The position numbers were made by a program, and so were the translations under genes. Of a stretch of 64,000 nucleotides of DNA, positions 17,661 through 27,126 are shown piece after piece. The notes under the pieces are model-generated. The model saw only the letters and a program-made list of their open reading frames with translations. It searched no databases and was not told where the DNA came from. Within the stretch, counting starts at the first letter, position 1, and each line of letters opens with the position of its first letter. This stretch comes from DAOUMU01 sp034409055 (lineage in GTDB: Bacteria > Chloroflexota > Anaerolineae > 4572-78 > J111): positions 7,743 through 71,742 of the forward strand of contig DAOUMU010000508.1 of the NCBI GenBank assembly GCA_034409055.1, written 5' to 3'.

Positions 17661-20600
17661 TTATGCATCCTCCATGATTTGCGGCAGCGAAAAGTAAAAC
17701 GTTGCGCCCTGATTGACTTGTCCCTCTGCCCATACTTGGCCGCCATGCCGATTGATAATCCGGCGCACATTGGCCAGGCCAATCCCGGTGCCTTCAAATT
17801 CATCCACCCGGTGTAACCGCTGAAAGACGCCAAAGAGTTTGTCGGCGTAAGCCATATCAAAACCTACGCCGTTATCGCGGACAAAGACGACAGTTTCTAC
17901 GCCCTGGCCCGGCAGGCAGCCGATTTCGATTTCCGCTTGCGCACGCCCCCGGGTGAATTTCAGAGCATTGGAGATCAGATTGACCAGTACCAGGCGCAAC
18001 ATCGCCCGGTCGCCGGTAACGGTGGGCAGATTAGCGATACGCCAACGGATGGATCGGTTTCGCGTTTCCGGCTCCAATTCCCGGATGACCTCCTGCACCA
18101 GACCTCCCAGGTCGACTTTCATTTTGGACATTTCGTAACGCCCCATCCGCGAAAAGGAAAGCAGGTCGTCAATCAACATTCCCATGCGCCTGGCCGAGTC
18201 AGAGATGGTGTCCATATAGTGCTGGCTACGTCCATCGAGTGCTGCTGCCAGGCTCTGTTGGAGCAGTTCCAAAAATCCGTCAATGTGGCGCAGGGGCGCG
18301 CGCAGGTCGTGCGAGACCGAGTAGGCGAACGCCTCCAATTCTTTGTTCGCTGCTTCCAGTTGGGCGGTGCGCTCAGCAACCCGCTGTTCGAGTTCCTGGT
18401 TGAGCTGGCGGATTTCTTCTTCTGCCCGTTTGCGCTCGGTGATGTCGTGGGTCAGAGAGGCAATACGATAGCCTTTTTCTGTTTTGATGGGGAAGATGGT
18501 CTGGTGGATGTAATGTTTTTCTCGGCCCGACTGTGGGTAAAACTCTGCCTCAATCGGCGCTGCAAACAGGTAGGACCGGCCCGTTTGCAATGCTTCGAGG
18601 ACGGCTGTCCTGATGAATTCGCGTCGCTGGGGTGTTTGCCGTTCGGTCGCGGCGGTTTTTAGCGCTATATTCCAGAACGGTATCCCGATGACCTCATCAC
18701 GCCTCAAGCCCGTGATGCGCTCGTTGGCCTGATTCCACTCGACAATGTTGCCTTCTTCATCGAGAAGCGCCACGCCTTCCGTCGCCTGCTCGATGACGGT
18801 GCGAAATTTTTCTTCACTCTCCCGTAGGGCCTCCTCGGTCCGCTTGCGCTCGGTGATGTCCACCAGTACGGCAACGTTGCCGGTGATCTGGCCCTCGGCG
18901 TCATGCAGGGGTGAGGCATAGATACTGTAATCAATGGGACTGCCGTCGCGCTTCTGCCGGCGTACTTCCACGCCGTCCAGGGTCTTGCCGCTGCGTATCC
19001 GTTCTCGAAAGCGCCTGAATTCTTCCTGGTTTTCCACCGGCACGCTGGGCAGCAGGCGGCCCATAGCCTCCTGGGCGCTCCAGCCGAGCATCTTTTCAGC
19101 CGCCGGATTCCACACTATTTGTACGTTTCCATCCAAATCCAGGCCGATGATGGCCGTTGGCGCGGCCTCGATGATGGCCCGCAGCAGGTCGTTGGACCGT
19201 TGCAATTCCCTCTCGGTCTGCTTGCGCTCTTGCTCCTGCCGGTCTCTTTGCAGTCTAGCGTTAAGGATGGGTGAGATATAGTTGGCAATGTCCTCGAGTA
19301 AATCTTTGTTCTCCTCGGTATAGCCCCGTTCGTTATTGGCAAAGGAGATGAGGCCGATGGTCTCGTTTCCGAAGACGATCGGTGCCGTGAGAAAATTATC
19401 AACGTGAATGTGGCCCGCTGGGGTATGAAAGGGTTCATTGGAATAGAACGCCTTCTTTTCTCTGATCGCTCTCCCCCAGAGACTATCTCCCCACGTATCC
19501 GGCGGAAAGACGATTGATTTGTCGGGCACCTGACATTCATCCCAGATTCCTCTGGTTAAACTCGGAATGACCAGGTCATTATTGGCTCCGATGAACCCAA
19601 ATAGGCCGAAGTCGCTGTTCATCACCTGAAGAACAACTGACAGCACCTCCGCGTACATCTCGTCGTCTGGAACGGTGAGAAAAATGTTCGCGATCTGGTT
19701 CAAGATGGTCTTTCTTTGTTCCGATTGTTGTAACAACTCCTCGGCCTGCTTGCGCTCGGTGATGTCTACGGCCATCGAACGACTCTCTACGACCCGCCCC
19801 CCGGCATCTCGGACGGCGTTCACTGTCAGGCTGACCCACACAGGATTGCCGTCCGCTTTTTGCATCTGCAATTCCTCATCACGCACCGTCTCACCGGCCC
19901 GAAACCGCTGCAGGACCTGTGTTGCTGTCTCTTTCCCGTGCGCCGTGTCGGCGTAAAGCTCCATCACCGGTCGTCCCACCAGTTCCTCTACCGCATACCC
20001 GAGCAGTTCTCCTGCACGCCGGTTGCACTGGCGGATGAGACCATCCACTCCAATGGAGAAGTAGGCGTTCGGCGCGTTTTCATACAGGTCTCGGAAGCGT
20101 TCTTCGCTCTCGCGCAGCGCTTCCTCGGCCCGCTTGCGCTCGGTGATATCCCACGACAGGTCACCCAATTGTGATACAATCTCGAGGTCGCTCTCATTAT
20201 AGGGAGTAGATTTGTTACCAACGCCAATGATCGCCTTGATCAGGTTACCTCTGAAAATCGGGACGACGATTTCTCTAACGACCGGCGCATGACCTTCAGG
20301 CATTCCTTTGCAATGAGGCAAAGAAGCATAATCGTTGTGAATAACGGGGCGACGTTCATGTACACAATCCACCCATACACCCGCCTGGGCAATATCATAA
20401 TGGCTGCCTTTGCCTTCAGCCGTGCACATATTCTTTAGGGTATTCGTTGACCAACTCTGCAACGAGAGCGTTTTTTGATCTGCTTCGAGAAAATGATAAA
20501 AACCGATTGTACTTCCGGTTAGGGCTTCGATTTCATCCAATGTTGCGGTCAGCAATTCATCCATTGAGTGCGAACTGGCAAATTCTAACAAACGAAGGCG

Positions 20601-21380
20601 TGCCTGCATAATATTTTGAACTCGCTTGCGCCCGGTAATGTCAAGAATCATGGATAGATAATGCTTTTCCTCGCCCAGGGTTATCTCCGCCGTCGCGCTC
20701 AACCCAAGGCAGACCTCGCCGGATTTCGTGCGGGCCTTGAATTCAAAGGGCTCCAGCAACCCTCGTTCCCTCAGCGCCCGTAAGCTCAGTTCGCGCTCTT
20801 CAGGATTGGCATAGAGCTGCAATTCAGCGGCGGTATGGCCGATGATCTCCTCACGCGTGTAACCGGAGGTCTTGACGAAAATGTCATTCACGTCAACAAA
20901 ACGCCCGTCTGAGGCGCGGAAAATAGCGATCCCTATTGGACTGAGGCGAAAGACTTTCGAGAAGCATTCTTCGCTGGCACGCAGTGCCTCCTCCGCCCAC
21001 CTGCGCTCGCTGATGTCGCGCACTATCCCCAGCAAGTAGCCGTCCGAAAGCATCCGCGCGCTGATTTCTACCGGCAGCAAGCGACCATCTTTGCAATGCA
21101 GATGGCATTCCTGGAGCACGGTTTTACCGGGCCTCAAGTCATCCAGCCACAGCGGATTATGCGCTAGGTCCTCGGCCGGGATCAAGCCCTGCCAGGAGAG
21201 GTTTAACATCTCCTCAAGCGTGTAGCCCAGCATCTCGCAGCCACGGCAGTTAACCTCGATGAAACGCCCCTGCGCATCGGCGATAAAAATGCCATCGCCC
21301 GCCTGCTCAAAGAGGGCCTGGTACAATTCCTCCGAATAAGGGGTGGTTTCTACAGCTTTTTTCTTTGATCCCCGGCTCAT
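17661..21380 (-). CDS. Multi-PAS/GAF sensor histidine kinase
   Basis: 1239 residues, soluble. Domains in order: PAS (about 15-130), PAS (135-255), GAF (about 260-415, of the type with GSHYDIAQAG.W.DC), PAS, a second GAF (about 555-720), two more PAS units, then HisKA (SVSHDLRAP, about 1025) and HATPase_c ending in the same KLFGVFQRLHR...GTGIGLANV block as its neighbours. GGAGGTG lies five bases before the ATG. It is the first gene of the minus-strand sensory cluster, and its promoter must lie in the repeat-filled region upstream. It has no receiver or output domain, so the cognate regulator is elsewhere. Confidence 0.92.
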   Translation of the reverse strand: MSRGSKKKAVETTPYSEELYQALFEQAGDGIFIADAQGRFIEVNCRGCEMLGYTLEEMLNLSWQGLIPAEDLAHNPLWLDDLRPGKTVLQECHLHCKDGRLLPVEISARMLSDGYLLGIVRDISERRWAEEALRASEECFSKVFRLSPIGIAIFRASDGRFVDVNDIFVKTSGYTREEIIGHTAAELQLYANPEERELSLRALRERGLLEPFEFKARTKSGEVCLGLSATAEITLGEEKHYLSMILDITGRKRVQNIMQARLRLLEFASSHSMDELLTATLDEIEALTGSTIGFYHFLEADQKTLSLQSWSTNTLKNMCTAEGKGSHYDIAQAGVWVDCVHERRPVIHNDYASLPHCKGMPEGHAPVVREIVVPIFRGNLIKAIIGVGNKSTPYNESDLEIVSQLGDLSWDITERKRAEEALRESEERFRDLYENAPNAYFSIGVDGLIRQCNRRAGELLGYAVEELVGRPVMELYADTAHGKETATQVLQRFRAGETVRDEELQMQKADGNPVWVSLTVNAVRDAGGRVVESRSMAVDITERKQAEELLQQSEQRKTILNQIANIFLTVPDDEMYAEVLSVVLQVMNSDFGLFGFIGANNDLVIPSLTRGIWDECQVPDKSIVFPPDTWGDSLWGRAIREKKAFYSNEPFHTPAGHIHVDNFLTAPIVFGNETIGLISFANNERGYTEENKDLLEDIANYISPILNARLQRDRQEQERKQTERELQRSNDLLRAIIEAAPTAIIGLDLDGNVQIVWNPAAEKMLGWSAQEAMGRLLPSVPVENQEEFRRFRERIRSGKTLDGVEVRRQKRDGSPIDYSIYASPLHDAEGQITGNVAVLVDITERKRTEEALRESEEKFRTVIEQATEGVALLDEEGNIVEWNQANERITGLRRDEVIGIPFWNIALKTAATERQTPQRREFIRTAVLEALQTGRSYLFAAPIEAEFYPQSGREKHYIHQTIFPIKTEKGYRIASLTHDITERKRAEEEIRQLNQELEQRVAERTAQLEAANKELEAFAYSVSHDLRAPLRHIDGFLELLQQSLAAALDGRSQHYMDTISDSARRMGMLIDDLLSFSRMGRYEMSKMKVDLGGLVQEVIRELEPETRNRSIRWRIANLPTVTGDRAMLRLVLVNLISNALKFTRGRAQAEIEIGCLPGQGVETVVFVRDNGVGFDMAYADKLFGVFQRLHRVDEFEGTGIGLANVRRIINRHGGQVWAEGQVNQGATFYFSLPQIMEDA

Positions 21381-21405
21381 CGATGCACCTCCACAATTCT
21401 GCGTT

Positions 21406-21564
21406 GTAACTACCTACCATGTCATTCTGAACGAGCGCAGCAAGTGAAGAATCCCCAAGGTTTTGGTAAAGTGGACCTCTTTTGGGCCAAAGTTTCGGAG
21501 ATTCCTCGTCGTTTATGCCCTTTGGGTACTGTGCTCCTCGGAATGACATGAGGGTAGCAATTAC
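21406..21564. mobile_element. MITE family A, copy 1
   Basis: A 159-base element whose ends are inverted repeats: GTAACTACCTACCATGTCAT on the left against the complement of ATGACATGAGGGTAGCAATTAC on the right. The core contains GGAGATTCCTCGTCGTTTA. Related copies lie at 26961-27108, 55312-55517 and, truncated and inverted, at 22313-22401. It contains no gene and lies just upstream of the multi-PAS kinase. Confidence 0.8.
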
Positions 21565-21798
21565 TCTGCGTTTATTTACAACCTGCCGCGTAATCCTATC
21601 CACCCTCGGTGATGATCACGGGTAGCTAAACAAAATATGAGGGTCAGGCAAATATCGTTAACTACATTATACCATCATACCGTATGCTGGACTACCAAAA
21701 ATGAAGAGGGCCTGACAGGATCAGGCCGGCATTCTTCGAGTTGATTTGAGATGTGAAGCGGGCTAACTTTTTATTACATAGAACCAGAATTGACAATG

Positions 21799-21964
21799 AA
21801 AAAGTAACTTCCGGTAAGACAACCCCATAAGCACCCAACCACGTAAAACGTAAAGCGTAAAACGTAAAAATGAACTGTAGATAAGTCATTACGCTTCACG
21901 TTTTACGTCACCTGCCCTGTGGGTTTACGAGTTGGCTAGCGACATCAAGTGGAAGTTACTTTTT
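21799..21964. mobile_element. MITE-like element B with internal heptamer palindrome
   Basis: A perfect 14-base inverted repeat, AAAAAGTAACTTCC at 21799-21812 and its complement at 21951-21964, encloses a second inverted repeat of heptamers (ACGTAAAACGTAAAGCGTAA at about 21841-21860 and its near-complement at 21890-21908). The nested arrangement parallels the element at 63858-64000. No coding sequence is seen. The rest of 21565-22489 holds only this element and a truncated family A copy; I see nothing else there. Confidence 0.65.
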
Positions 21965-22312
21965 ACCCCGCTGGCAAGCCAAATTCTGGTTTGATGTATT
22001 AGCGATTTCCCGCTATATTTTTTTCAGGCCTCCCGATAATACTCCAAATCACCCCTGATGTCCAGCATTATCAGGAAACCGGAATATACTTTTATCGAGC
22101 TTGATCTACCCTCTTAGAACATTAGTGTTACCATTCCCCTTATCAAATAGAACTTCATATTCACAACCCTACCCAAACCCAAATACCAATCAAGTTCATT
22201 TACCCTCGTGCCACTACCCGCCAATCCCCTATCCATCCGCTGACCAACACCAACAGATACTTACGACTCGGAAAAAACAAAGTTAGACAACTAAAACTTT
22301 GTTAGCTAAAAT

Positions 22313-22401
22313 GTAACTGCCTACCCTCATGTCATTCCGAGAAGCGCAGTACCCAAAGGGCATAAACGACGAGGAATCTCCGAAACTTTGGCCCAAAAGT
22401 T
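22313..22401. mobile_element. MITE family A, truncated inverted copy
   Basis: This reads as the reverse complement of the right half of family A: GTAACTGCCTACCCTCATGT, then GACGAGGAATCTCCGAAACT. It stops at about 22401 without the second terminal repeat, so it is a one-ended relic. Confidence 0.7.
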
Positions 22402-22489
22402 GATTTCTCAGCTACATCTCAGCCAATCCTCAAGTAATCCCCAACCCAATCGCCTAAAATGGAGAAAAAGCATAAAATAGACCCACTTG

Positions 22490-22498
22490 TGGTATAAT
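22490..22498 (+). promoter_or_regulatory. Extended -10 promoter for the STAND NTPase gene
   Basis: TGGTATAAT is a perfect extended -10 box. The transcript should start near 22505, only a few bases before the ATG at 22508, so the mRNA is probably leaderless; no ribosome-binding site is visible. The longer context TGTGGTATAAT recurs exactly before 35215. Confidence 0.6.
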
Positions 22499-22507
22499 GT
22501 GAATATC

Positions 22508-25500
22508 ATGACCCAAGACCCAAAAGACCGATTGCCCACAGACCCATCCGCTCCCAACCGGCCCGATCCCTCCTCAATCCAGGCCGATTTCGTCGCCGGT
22601 AACAAAATCCAGGGAGACCTCATCGTTACCGGCGACATTCACGGCAGCTACATCGCCATTGGCCGGGGAGCCCAGGTTATTGTGCAGCAAGTGCTGAGCG
22701 TAGCCCAAGAAGCCGAACAGCGCCACCAGCTCGAAACCCAAATTTTAGCCCAGGCCGTAGCCCACTATGTAGACAGGCTCCGAATCCAGGTTCACCTCCC
22801 CCCTCTGGCGAGCCAGGGGGACCGGGAGGACCTCCCCTCTCTGGAGGGCCGGGGGGGCCGCGAGAACCTCCCCCCTCTGGGGGGCCGGCGGGGCCGCGAA
22901 GACCTCCCCCCTCTGGGGGGCCGGCGGGGCCTCCCCCTCGAACCCTACAAATCCCTCCTCCCCTACCGTCTCGCCGACGCCCCTTTTTTCTTTGGCCGGG
23001 ACCAGGCCAGGGCCGAACTGCTGCCCGGCCTCGCTCCTGGCAGCCGGACCCGCTTGACCATCCTCCACTCCGAGTCTGGTGCCGGTAAAACCTCCCTCCT
23101 GCAAGCAGGCCTGGCCGCCCCCTTGCTCGCCCAGGGCCATCTACCCCTCTACGTCCGGGCCTGGCGTCACTCCCCCTCCCTCGCCATCAAGCAAACGCTC
23201 CTCCCCGATTTGACCCGCACCCCCGACCTGGCCCAACTCCCCCTGCGGGCTTTCCTGGCCCGCTTGACCGGCCTGTTGGGCCTATCCACCCTGGTCTACA
23301 TTCTGCTCGACCAGTTTGAAGAGTTCTTTATCCGCCTGGCTGACGAAGAAACCCAAAAAGAATTTATCGAAGACCTGGGGCAGTGCGTCGAAGACGAAAC
23401 CCTGCCGGTCCGCTTTATCCTCTCCTTGCGTAAAGATCACTTCGCCAACCTGAGCGACTTTAGAGACCGGCTTCCCTACATCTTTGCCCACGAATACCCC
23501 CTCAAACTATTTACCCGCGCCGAAGCAGCCAGCGCCATCACTGCCCCGGCCACCCTGGTTGGCCTGACCTACGAACCCGGTGTGGTAGACCAGATTCTGG
23601 ACGAATTACAGGCTCAGGCCCAAAAAGTCATTATGCCCGCCCAACTCCAACTCGTCTGCTGGGCCTTATACCGGGCCCTTGGTAGTAACGACTTCAGTCG
23701 TTCAAGCGGAGAACAGCACACCATTACCCTGGCCATGCTCCAACGGCTGGGCGGTGTAGCCGGCATCCTGCGTAACTATTTGCACGACGTTATCACCCGC
23801 GAGATTCCGATCAAGCGGCGCGAACAGGCCCAACAAGTTCTGGAAGCCCTCATCCGTTCCGACCGGACCCGCGACGTCCAAACCGCGGCCCAACTGGCCC
23901 GGCAGCTCGGCGGGGCCTCCCCCCTTCAGGAGGCCGGCGGGACCTCCCCCCTCTGGGGGGCCGGGGGGGCCGCCGGAGCCTCCCCCCTTCAGGAGGCCAG
24001 CGGTTCATCCTTCCGCCTTCACCCTTCATCCCTTCCAATACCCCCCGTCCTGAACGATTTAATCAGCAGCCGCCTATTACGAGTAGTCGAAACCGGCCCC
24101 CAGGAAGAGGTCGCCTACGAATTAGCCCACGACTACCTGATCGACCAGATCGAACTCGACCCCGAAGTGCTCGCCCGCAAGGCCGCTCAGGAACTGCTCG
24201 ACCAGGAGGTGGCCGCCTGGCAGCGGAATCCCCAACTGCGTATTGGAGAGGAAAAGCTCAAGATTATCGAGGCCCAGGCCGCAAAAATCCACTTCAGCCC
24301 CGAAGCAGAAAAGCTCTACCGGCTCAGTAAAAATGTCCGGCAGCGCCGCCGCCGTATTTTATTTGGCCTGTTTGGCCTCGCCCTCCTCGTCAGTTGTTTG
24401 GCCCTCTTCTTATACTACAGCCTGGGCATTACTCAAGAGAATCTGGGCATTGCCCACAATGCCCTGGTCACCGCCACCTCGGTCATCCAATCCGCCTGGG
24501 ACGAAGCAGACGCAGCCGCAATCCGGCAAGCCACCGCCGAGCGGGCCGCCAATGTGGCCCAAACAGCCCAGTTTGAAGCCATAGCCGCCGAAGCCACCGC
24601 CAGCCTGGCCCGCCAAACAGCCGAGGCCGGTCGGCAAGTGGCCGCCCAGGCCGAACAAACCGCCATCGCCGCCAGGTATGCCGCCCAAACTCGCCAGGCC
24701 GAGGCCGAACAAAATGCAGCCGTCGCCCTCGCCAGCCAGGCCACCGCTCAGGCAGCCGGCCAACAAGCCATCGCCGCCCAGCAGACCGCCCAGGCCAATC
24801 AGGCCACCGCTCAGGCCAGCGAGCAGCTCGCCATCCAGGCCCGGCAAACCGCCCAGGCTCAGCAGGCCGTGGCCGAACAAACCGCCCGCCAGGCCCAGGC
24901 CGCAGCCGCTGCCGCCCAGCAGGCCCAGGCCATAGCTGAAGCCGCTCGACAAGAGGCCGAACAGGCCCGCCGAGATGCCGAGCGGGCCCGGCGAGAAGCT
25001 GAACGAGCCCAAAGAGACGCGGAAGAACAGGCCGCTCAGGCTCAGCGCGACAAAGAACAGGCCCAGCAAGCCGCCCAACAGGCAGAAGCGACCCGGGTGG
25101 CCGTGGAAGCCCTCCGCGATCAAGCCGAGCAGGAACTGCGAGAAACGCAACGCAGCGCGGCCATCGTTCGAGACACCCGAGATTGTCCGGTGGGCGGCAA
25201 TCCCGGCGCTCTGGCCACCGACGGCACACATATTTGGGTCACCAATAAACTTGACAATACCCTGACCAGGCTAAGTGCCACCGATTGCACCAACCTGGGC
25301 ACCTTTGCCACGGGCAGTGGACCCGCCGATGTTATCTATGGCGGCGGTTATATTTGGGTCGCCAATCGCCTGGACAATACGATAACGAAAATAAACATCG
25401 CCGCTGGCACTACCCTCGCTACCTTTACCGCCGGTCCGCCCGGCAGTTGGCCTACCAGCCTGCTCTACGATGGCACTGCCCTCTGGGTAGCCTCTGAAAC

Positions 25501-26956
25501 GACCAATAAAATTCGTAAAATCGACCCCGATACCGGCGCAGACCTAGGCACATACGATACGGGTAATACTCCTTTTGACCTGGCTTACGATGGTAGCCAG
25601 ATTTGGATTGCCAATTTTTTAAGCAACACCGTCTCCCGCCTTGATGCCAACACGGGGGCCAATACAGGCGTTTTCCCCGTTGGCTTCAGACCAACCTGGC
25701 TCACTTATGACGGCCACCATATTTGGGTCGCCAACCGGGGCAGTAACACCCTCACCAAGCTGCGAGTTTCAGACGGAGCCCTGTTAGGCACCTTTAAGAC
25801 AGGCCGCTTCCCCGATGCCCTCGCCTTTGACGGTCTCAATATCTGGGTAGCCAACCAGGACGACAATACCATCACCCGCCTCCAGCCCGTCGATGGGACG
25901 CTCCTATCCACCCTGCCCACCGCTAAAACGCCCACGGCCATGCTATTTGATGGGGCCAATATGTGGCTGGTGGCCGAAGACGACGACCTGGTGCAAAAAA
26001 TTCCGGTGACCATCAACCTGGTCGGTCAAGAACCGGTGGCCATGGCCTACGATGGACTTTATATTTGGGTCGCTAACCAGGCCGATAATACGGTCAGCAA
26101 AATGCTCGCTTCGACCGACGAATGGGTCGCTTCATTTGGCCTGGGCAATCAACCCGTGGCTCTGCTCAGCGTGGGAGCCAACATCTGGGTAGCCCATCAG
26201 GGCGACAACAGTGTCTCCAAATTCCGGGCAGCCGATGGCGCCGGGCTGGGCACCTTCCCGGTCGGAGACGCGCCCAGCGCCCTGACCTACGATGGCCTGT
26301 ATATCTGGGTGACCAATAAAGACAGTAACAATGTCACCCGTTTACGAGAGTCGGACGGAGCCAATACCGGCACCTTTCCGGTTGGCAGCCGGCCGGTAGA
26401 TATTCTATATGACGGCAGCCATCTCTGGGTAGCCAACGAAGGAGACCAATCCCTACGCAAGCTGAACCCGGCTGGAGCTCCGGTTAGCACCTATAATCTG
26501 GGTATCACCCCTCGTTCCTTTGTCTATGACGGCGCCTATTTCTGGATAGGCTATACCGTTGACGCCTTTCCAGCCCCCCCGGAGACAAAACTGCTCCAGC
26601 TTCGAACGGTGGACGGGGCCATCGTCAGTGACACCGCCACCGGGATAACAGGGGCGCCCGCTATTGCCCCGGCCGCCGTGGCTTACGATGGCACTTACGT
26701 CTGGCTCTCCAGCCCGAACACCATTGGTGACAGCATAGTCACTCGATTTGAAGCAGCCACTCCCGGCCGGTTCGTAAATTTTCCGGTGTGTGATGGACCC
26801 AGCGCCTTGCTTTATACCGGCAGCGTTTGGGTAGCCTGCAAGGATGACAACTTGATCCAGAAATTACCGGGCAATACCGGCCTTACCTCACAACAAGTTC
26901 AACTGTTTGGGGGAGGACTGCATCATTACCTGCCGATCATTGTCAAGCAAAAATAA
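22508..26956 (+). CDS. STAND-type NTPase with membrane segment, coiled coil and beta-propeller
   Basis: About 1482 residues. The N-terminus carries GDLIVTGDIHGSYIAIGRGA, a short glycine-rich repeat often found ahead of NTPase domains. A STAND-like NTPase follows (Walker A SESGAGKTS at about 197-205, Walker B YILLDQFEEFF), then one membrane segment (about 615-640), a roughly 220-residue Ala/Gln/Glu-rich coiled coil, and 12 or so YncE-like propeller units (DG..IWV.N..DNT..RL). The product ends in HHYLPIIVKQK. Topology suggests the ATPase inside and the propeller outside. ATG 22508 fits a leaderless transcript; a TTG at 22487 lies in the promoter. GC-rich palindromic repeats are inserted in frame at two places. 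STAND proteins act in signalling and phage defence; the role here is unknown. Confidence 0.85.
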   Translation: MTQDPKDRLPTDPSAPNRPDPSSIQADFVAGNKIQGDLIVTGDIHGSYIAIGRGAQVIVQQVLSVAQEAEQRHQLETQILAQAVAHYVDRLRIQVHLPPLASQGDREDLPSLEGRGGRENLPPLGGRRGREDLPPLGGRRGLPLEPYKSLLPYRLADAPFFFGRDQARAELLPGLAPGSRTRLTILHSESGAGKTSLLQAGLAAPLLAQGHLPLYVRAWRHSPSLAIKQTLLPDLTRTPDLAQLPLRAFLARLTGLLGLSTLVYILLDQFEEFFIRLADEETQKEFIEDLGQCVEDETLPVRFILSLRKDHFANLSDFRDRLPYIFAHEYPLKLFTRAEAASAITAPATLVGLTYEPGVVDQILDELQAQAQKVIMPAQLQLVCWALYRALGSNDFSRSSGEQHTITLAMLQRLGGVAGILRNYLHDVITREIPIKRREQAQQVLEALIRSDRTRDVQTAAQLARQLGGASPLQEAGGTSPLWGAGGAAGASPLQEASGSSFRLHPSSLPIPPVLNDLISSRLLRVVETGPQEEVAYELAHDYLIDQIELDPEVLARKAAQELLDQEVAAWQRNPQLRIGEEKLKIIEAQAAKIHFSPEAEKLYRLSKNVRQRRRRILFGLFGLALLVSCLALFLYYSLGITQENLGIAHNALVTATSVIQSAWDEADAAAIRQATAERAANVAQTAQFEAIAAEATASLARQTAEAGRQVAAQAEQTAIAARYAAQTRQAEAEQNAAVALASQATAQAAGQQAIAAQQTAQANQATAQASEQLAIQARQTAQAQQAVAEQTARQAQAAAAAAQQAQAIAEAARQEAEQARRDAERARREAERAQRDAEEQAAQAQRDKEQAQQAAQQAEATRVAVEALRDQAEQELRETQRSAAIVRDTRDCPVGGNPGALATDGTHIWVTNKLDNTLTRLSATDCTNLGTFATGSGPADVIYGGGYIWVANRLDNTITKINIAAGTTLATFTAGPPGSWPTSLLYDGTALWVASETTNKIRKIDPDTGADLGTYDTGNTPFDLAYDGSQIWIANFLSNTVSRLDANTGANTGVFPVGFRPTWLTYDGHHIWVANRGSNTLTKLRVSDGALLGTFKTGRFPDALAFDGLNIWVANQDDNTITRLQPVDGTLLSTLPTAKTPTAMLFDGANMWLVAEDDDLVQKIPVTINLVGQEPVAMAYDGLYIWVANQADNTVSKMLASTDEWVASFGLGNQPVALLSVGANIWVAHQGDNSVSKFRAADGAGLGTFPVGDAPSALTYDGLYIWVTNKDSNNVTRLRESDGANTGTFPVGSRPVDILYDGSHLWVANEGDQSLRKLNPAGAPVSTYNLGITPRSFVYDGAYFWIGYTVDAFPAPPETKLLQLRTVDGAIVSDTATGITGAPAIAPAAVAYDGTYVWLSSPNTIGDSIVTRFEAATPGRFVNFPVCDGPSALLYTGSVWVACKDDNLIQKLPGNTGLTSQQVQLFGGGLHHYLPIIVKQK
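22793..22936. repeat. GC-rich palindromic repeat, four in-frame units
   Basis: Tandem, diverging units of CTCCCCCCTCTGGGGGGCCG type encode repeated ENLPPLGGRRGRE-like peptide between the N-terminal region and the NTPase domain. The paralogous core domains do not need this linker. The family recurs at seven other places in the window. Confidence 0.75.
23912..24000. repeat. GC-rich palindromic repeat, in-frame copy
   Basis: Three units alternating CCCCCCTTCAGGAGGCC and CCCCCCTCTGGGGGGCC are inserted in frame within the helical region after the NTPase core, encoding a Gly/Ala/Ser/Pro-rich loop. Confidence 0.75.
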
Positions 26957-26960
26957 TGAG

Positions 26961-27108
26961 CAACTACCTACCATGTCATTCTGGACGAGTGCAGCGAGTG
27001 AAGAATCTCCTATTTTGCCTTGAATTTGTCCTCGTTGCCGGAGATTCCTCGTCGTTTATGCCCTTTGGGTACTGCGCTCCTCGGAACAACATAAGGGTAG
27101 GCAGTTAC
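26961..27108. mobile_element. MITE family A, copy 2
   Basis: Begins CAACTACCTACCATGTCATT and ends AAGGGTAGGCAGTTAC, with the family core GGAGATTCCTCGTCGTTTA. It fills the gap between the NTPase stop and the ribosome site of the next gene, so an apparent upstream extension of that gene is only the element read in frame. Confidence 0.8.
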
Positions 27109-27126
27109 AATAATGAGGAGATAGAG

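Noticed and set aside
21307..21603. 98-codon minus-strand frame over the start of the multi-PAS kinase
   Set aside because: Composed of MITE family A sequence plus out-of-frame kinase codons.
21839..21910. CRISPR-like array
   Set aside because: Units are 7 bases and contiguous, with inverted arms; there are no spacers and no cas genes.
24410..25231. Gly/Leu-rich open frame opposite the coiled coil of the STAND protein
   Set aside because: Low-complexity complement of GCC/CAG-rich coding sequence; no independent signals.
26956..27126. Longer N-terminus for the secreted protein
   Set aside because: The extension encodes MITE family A; GAGGAG and ATG at 27115-27129 mark the true start.
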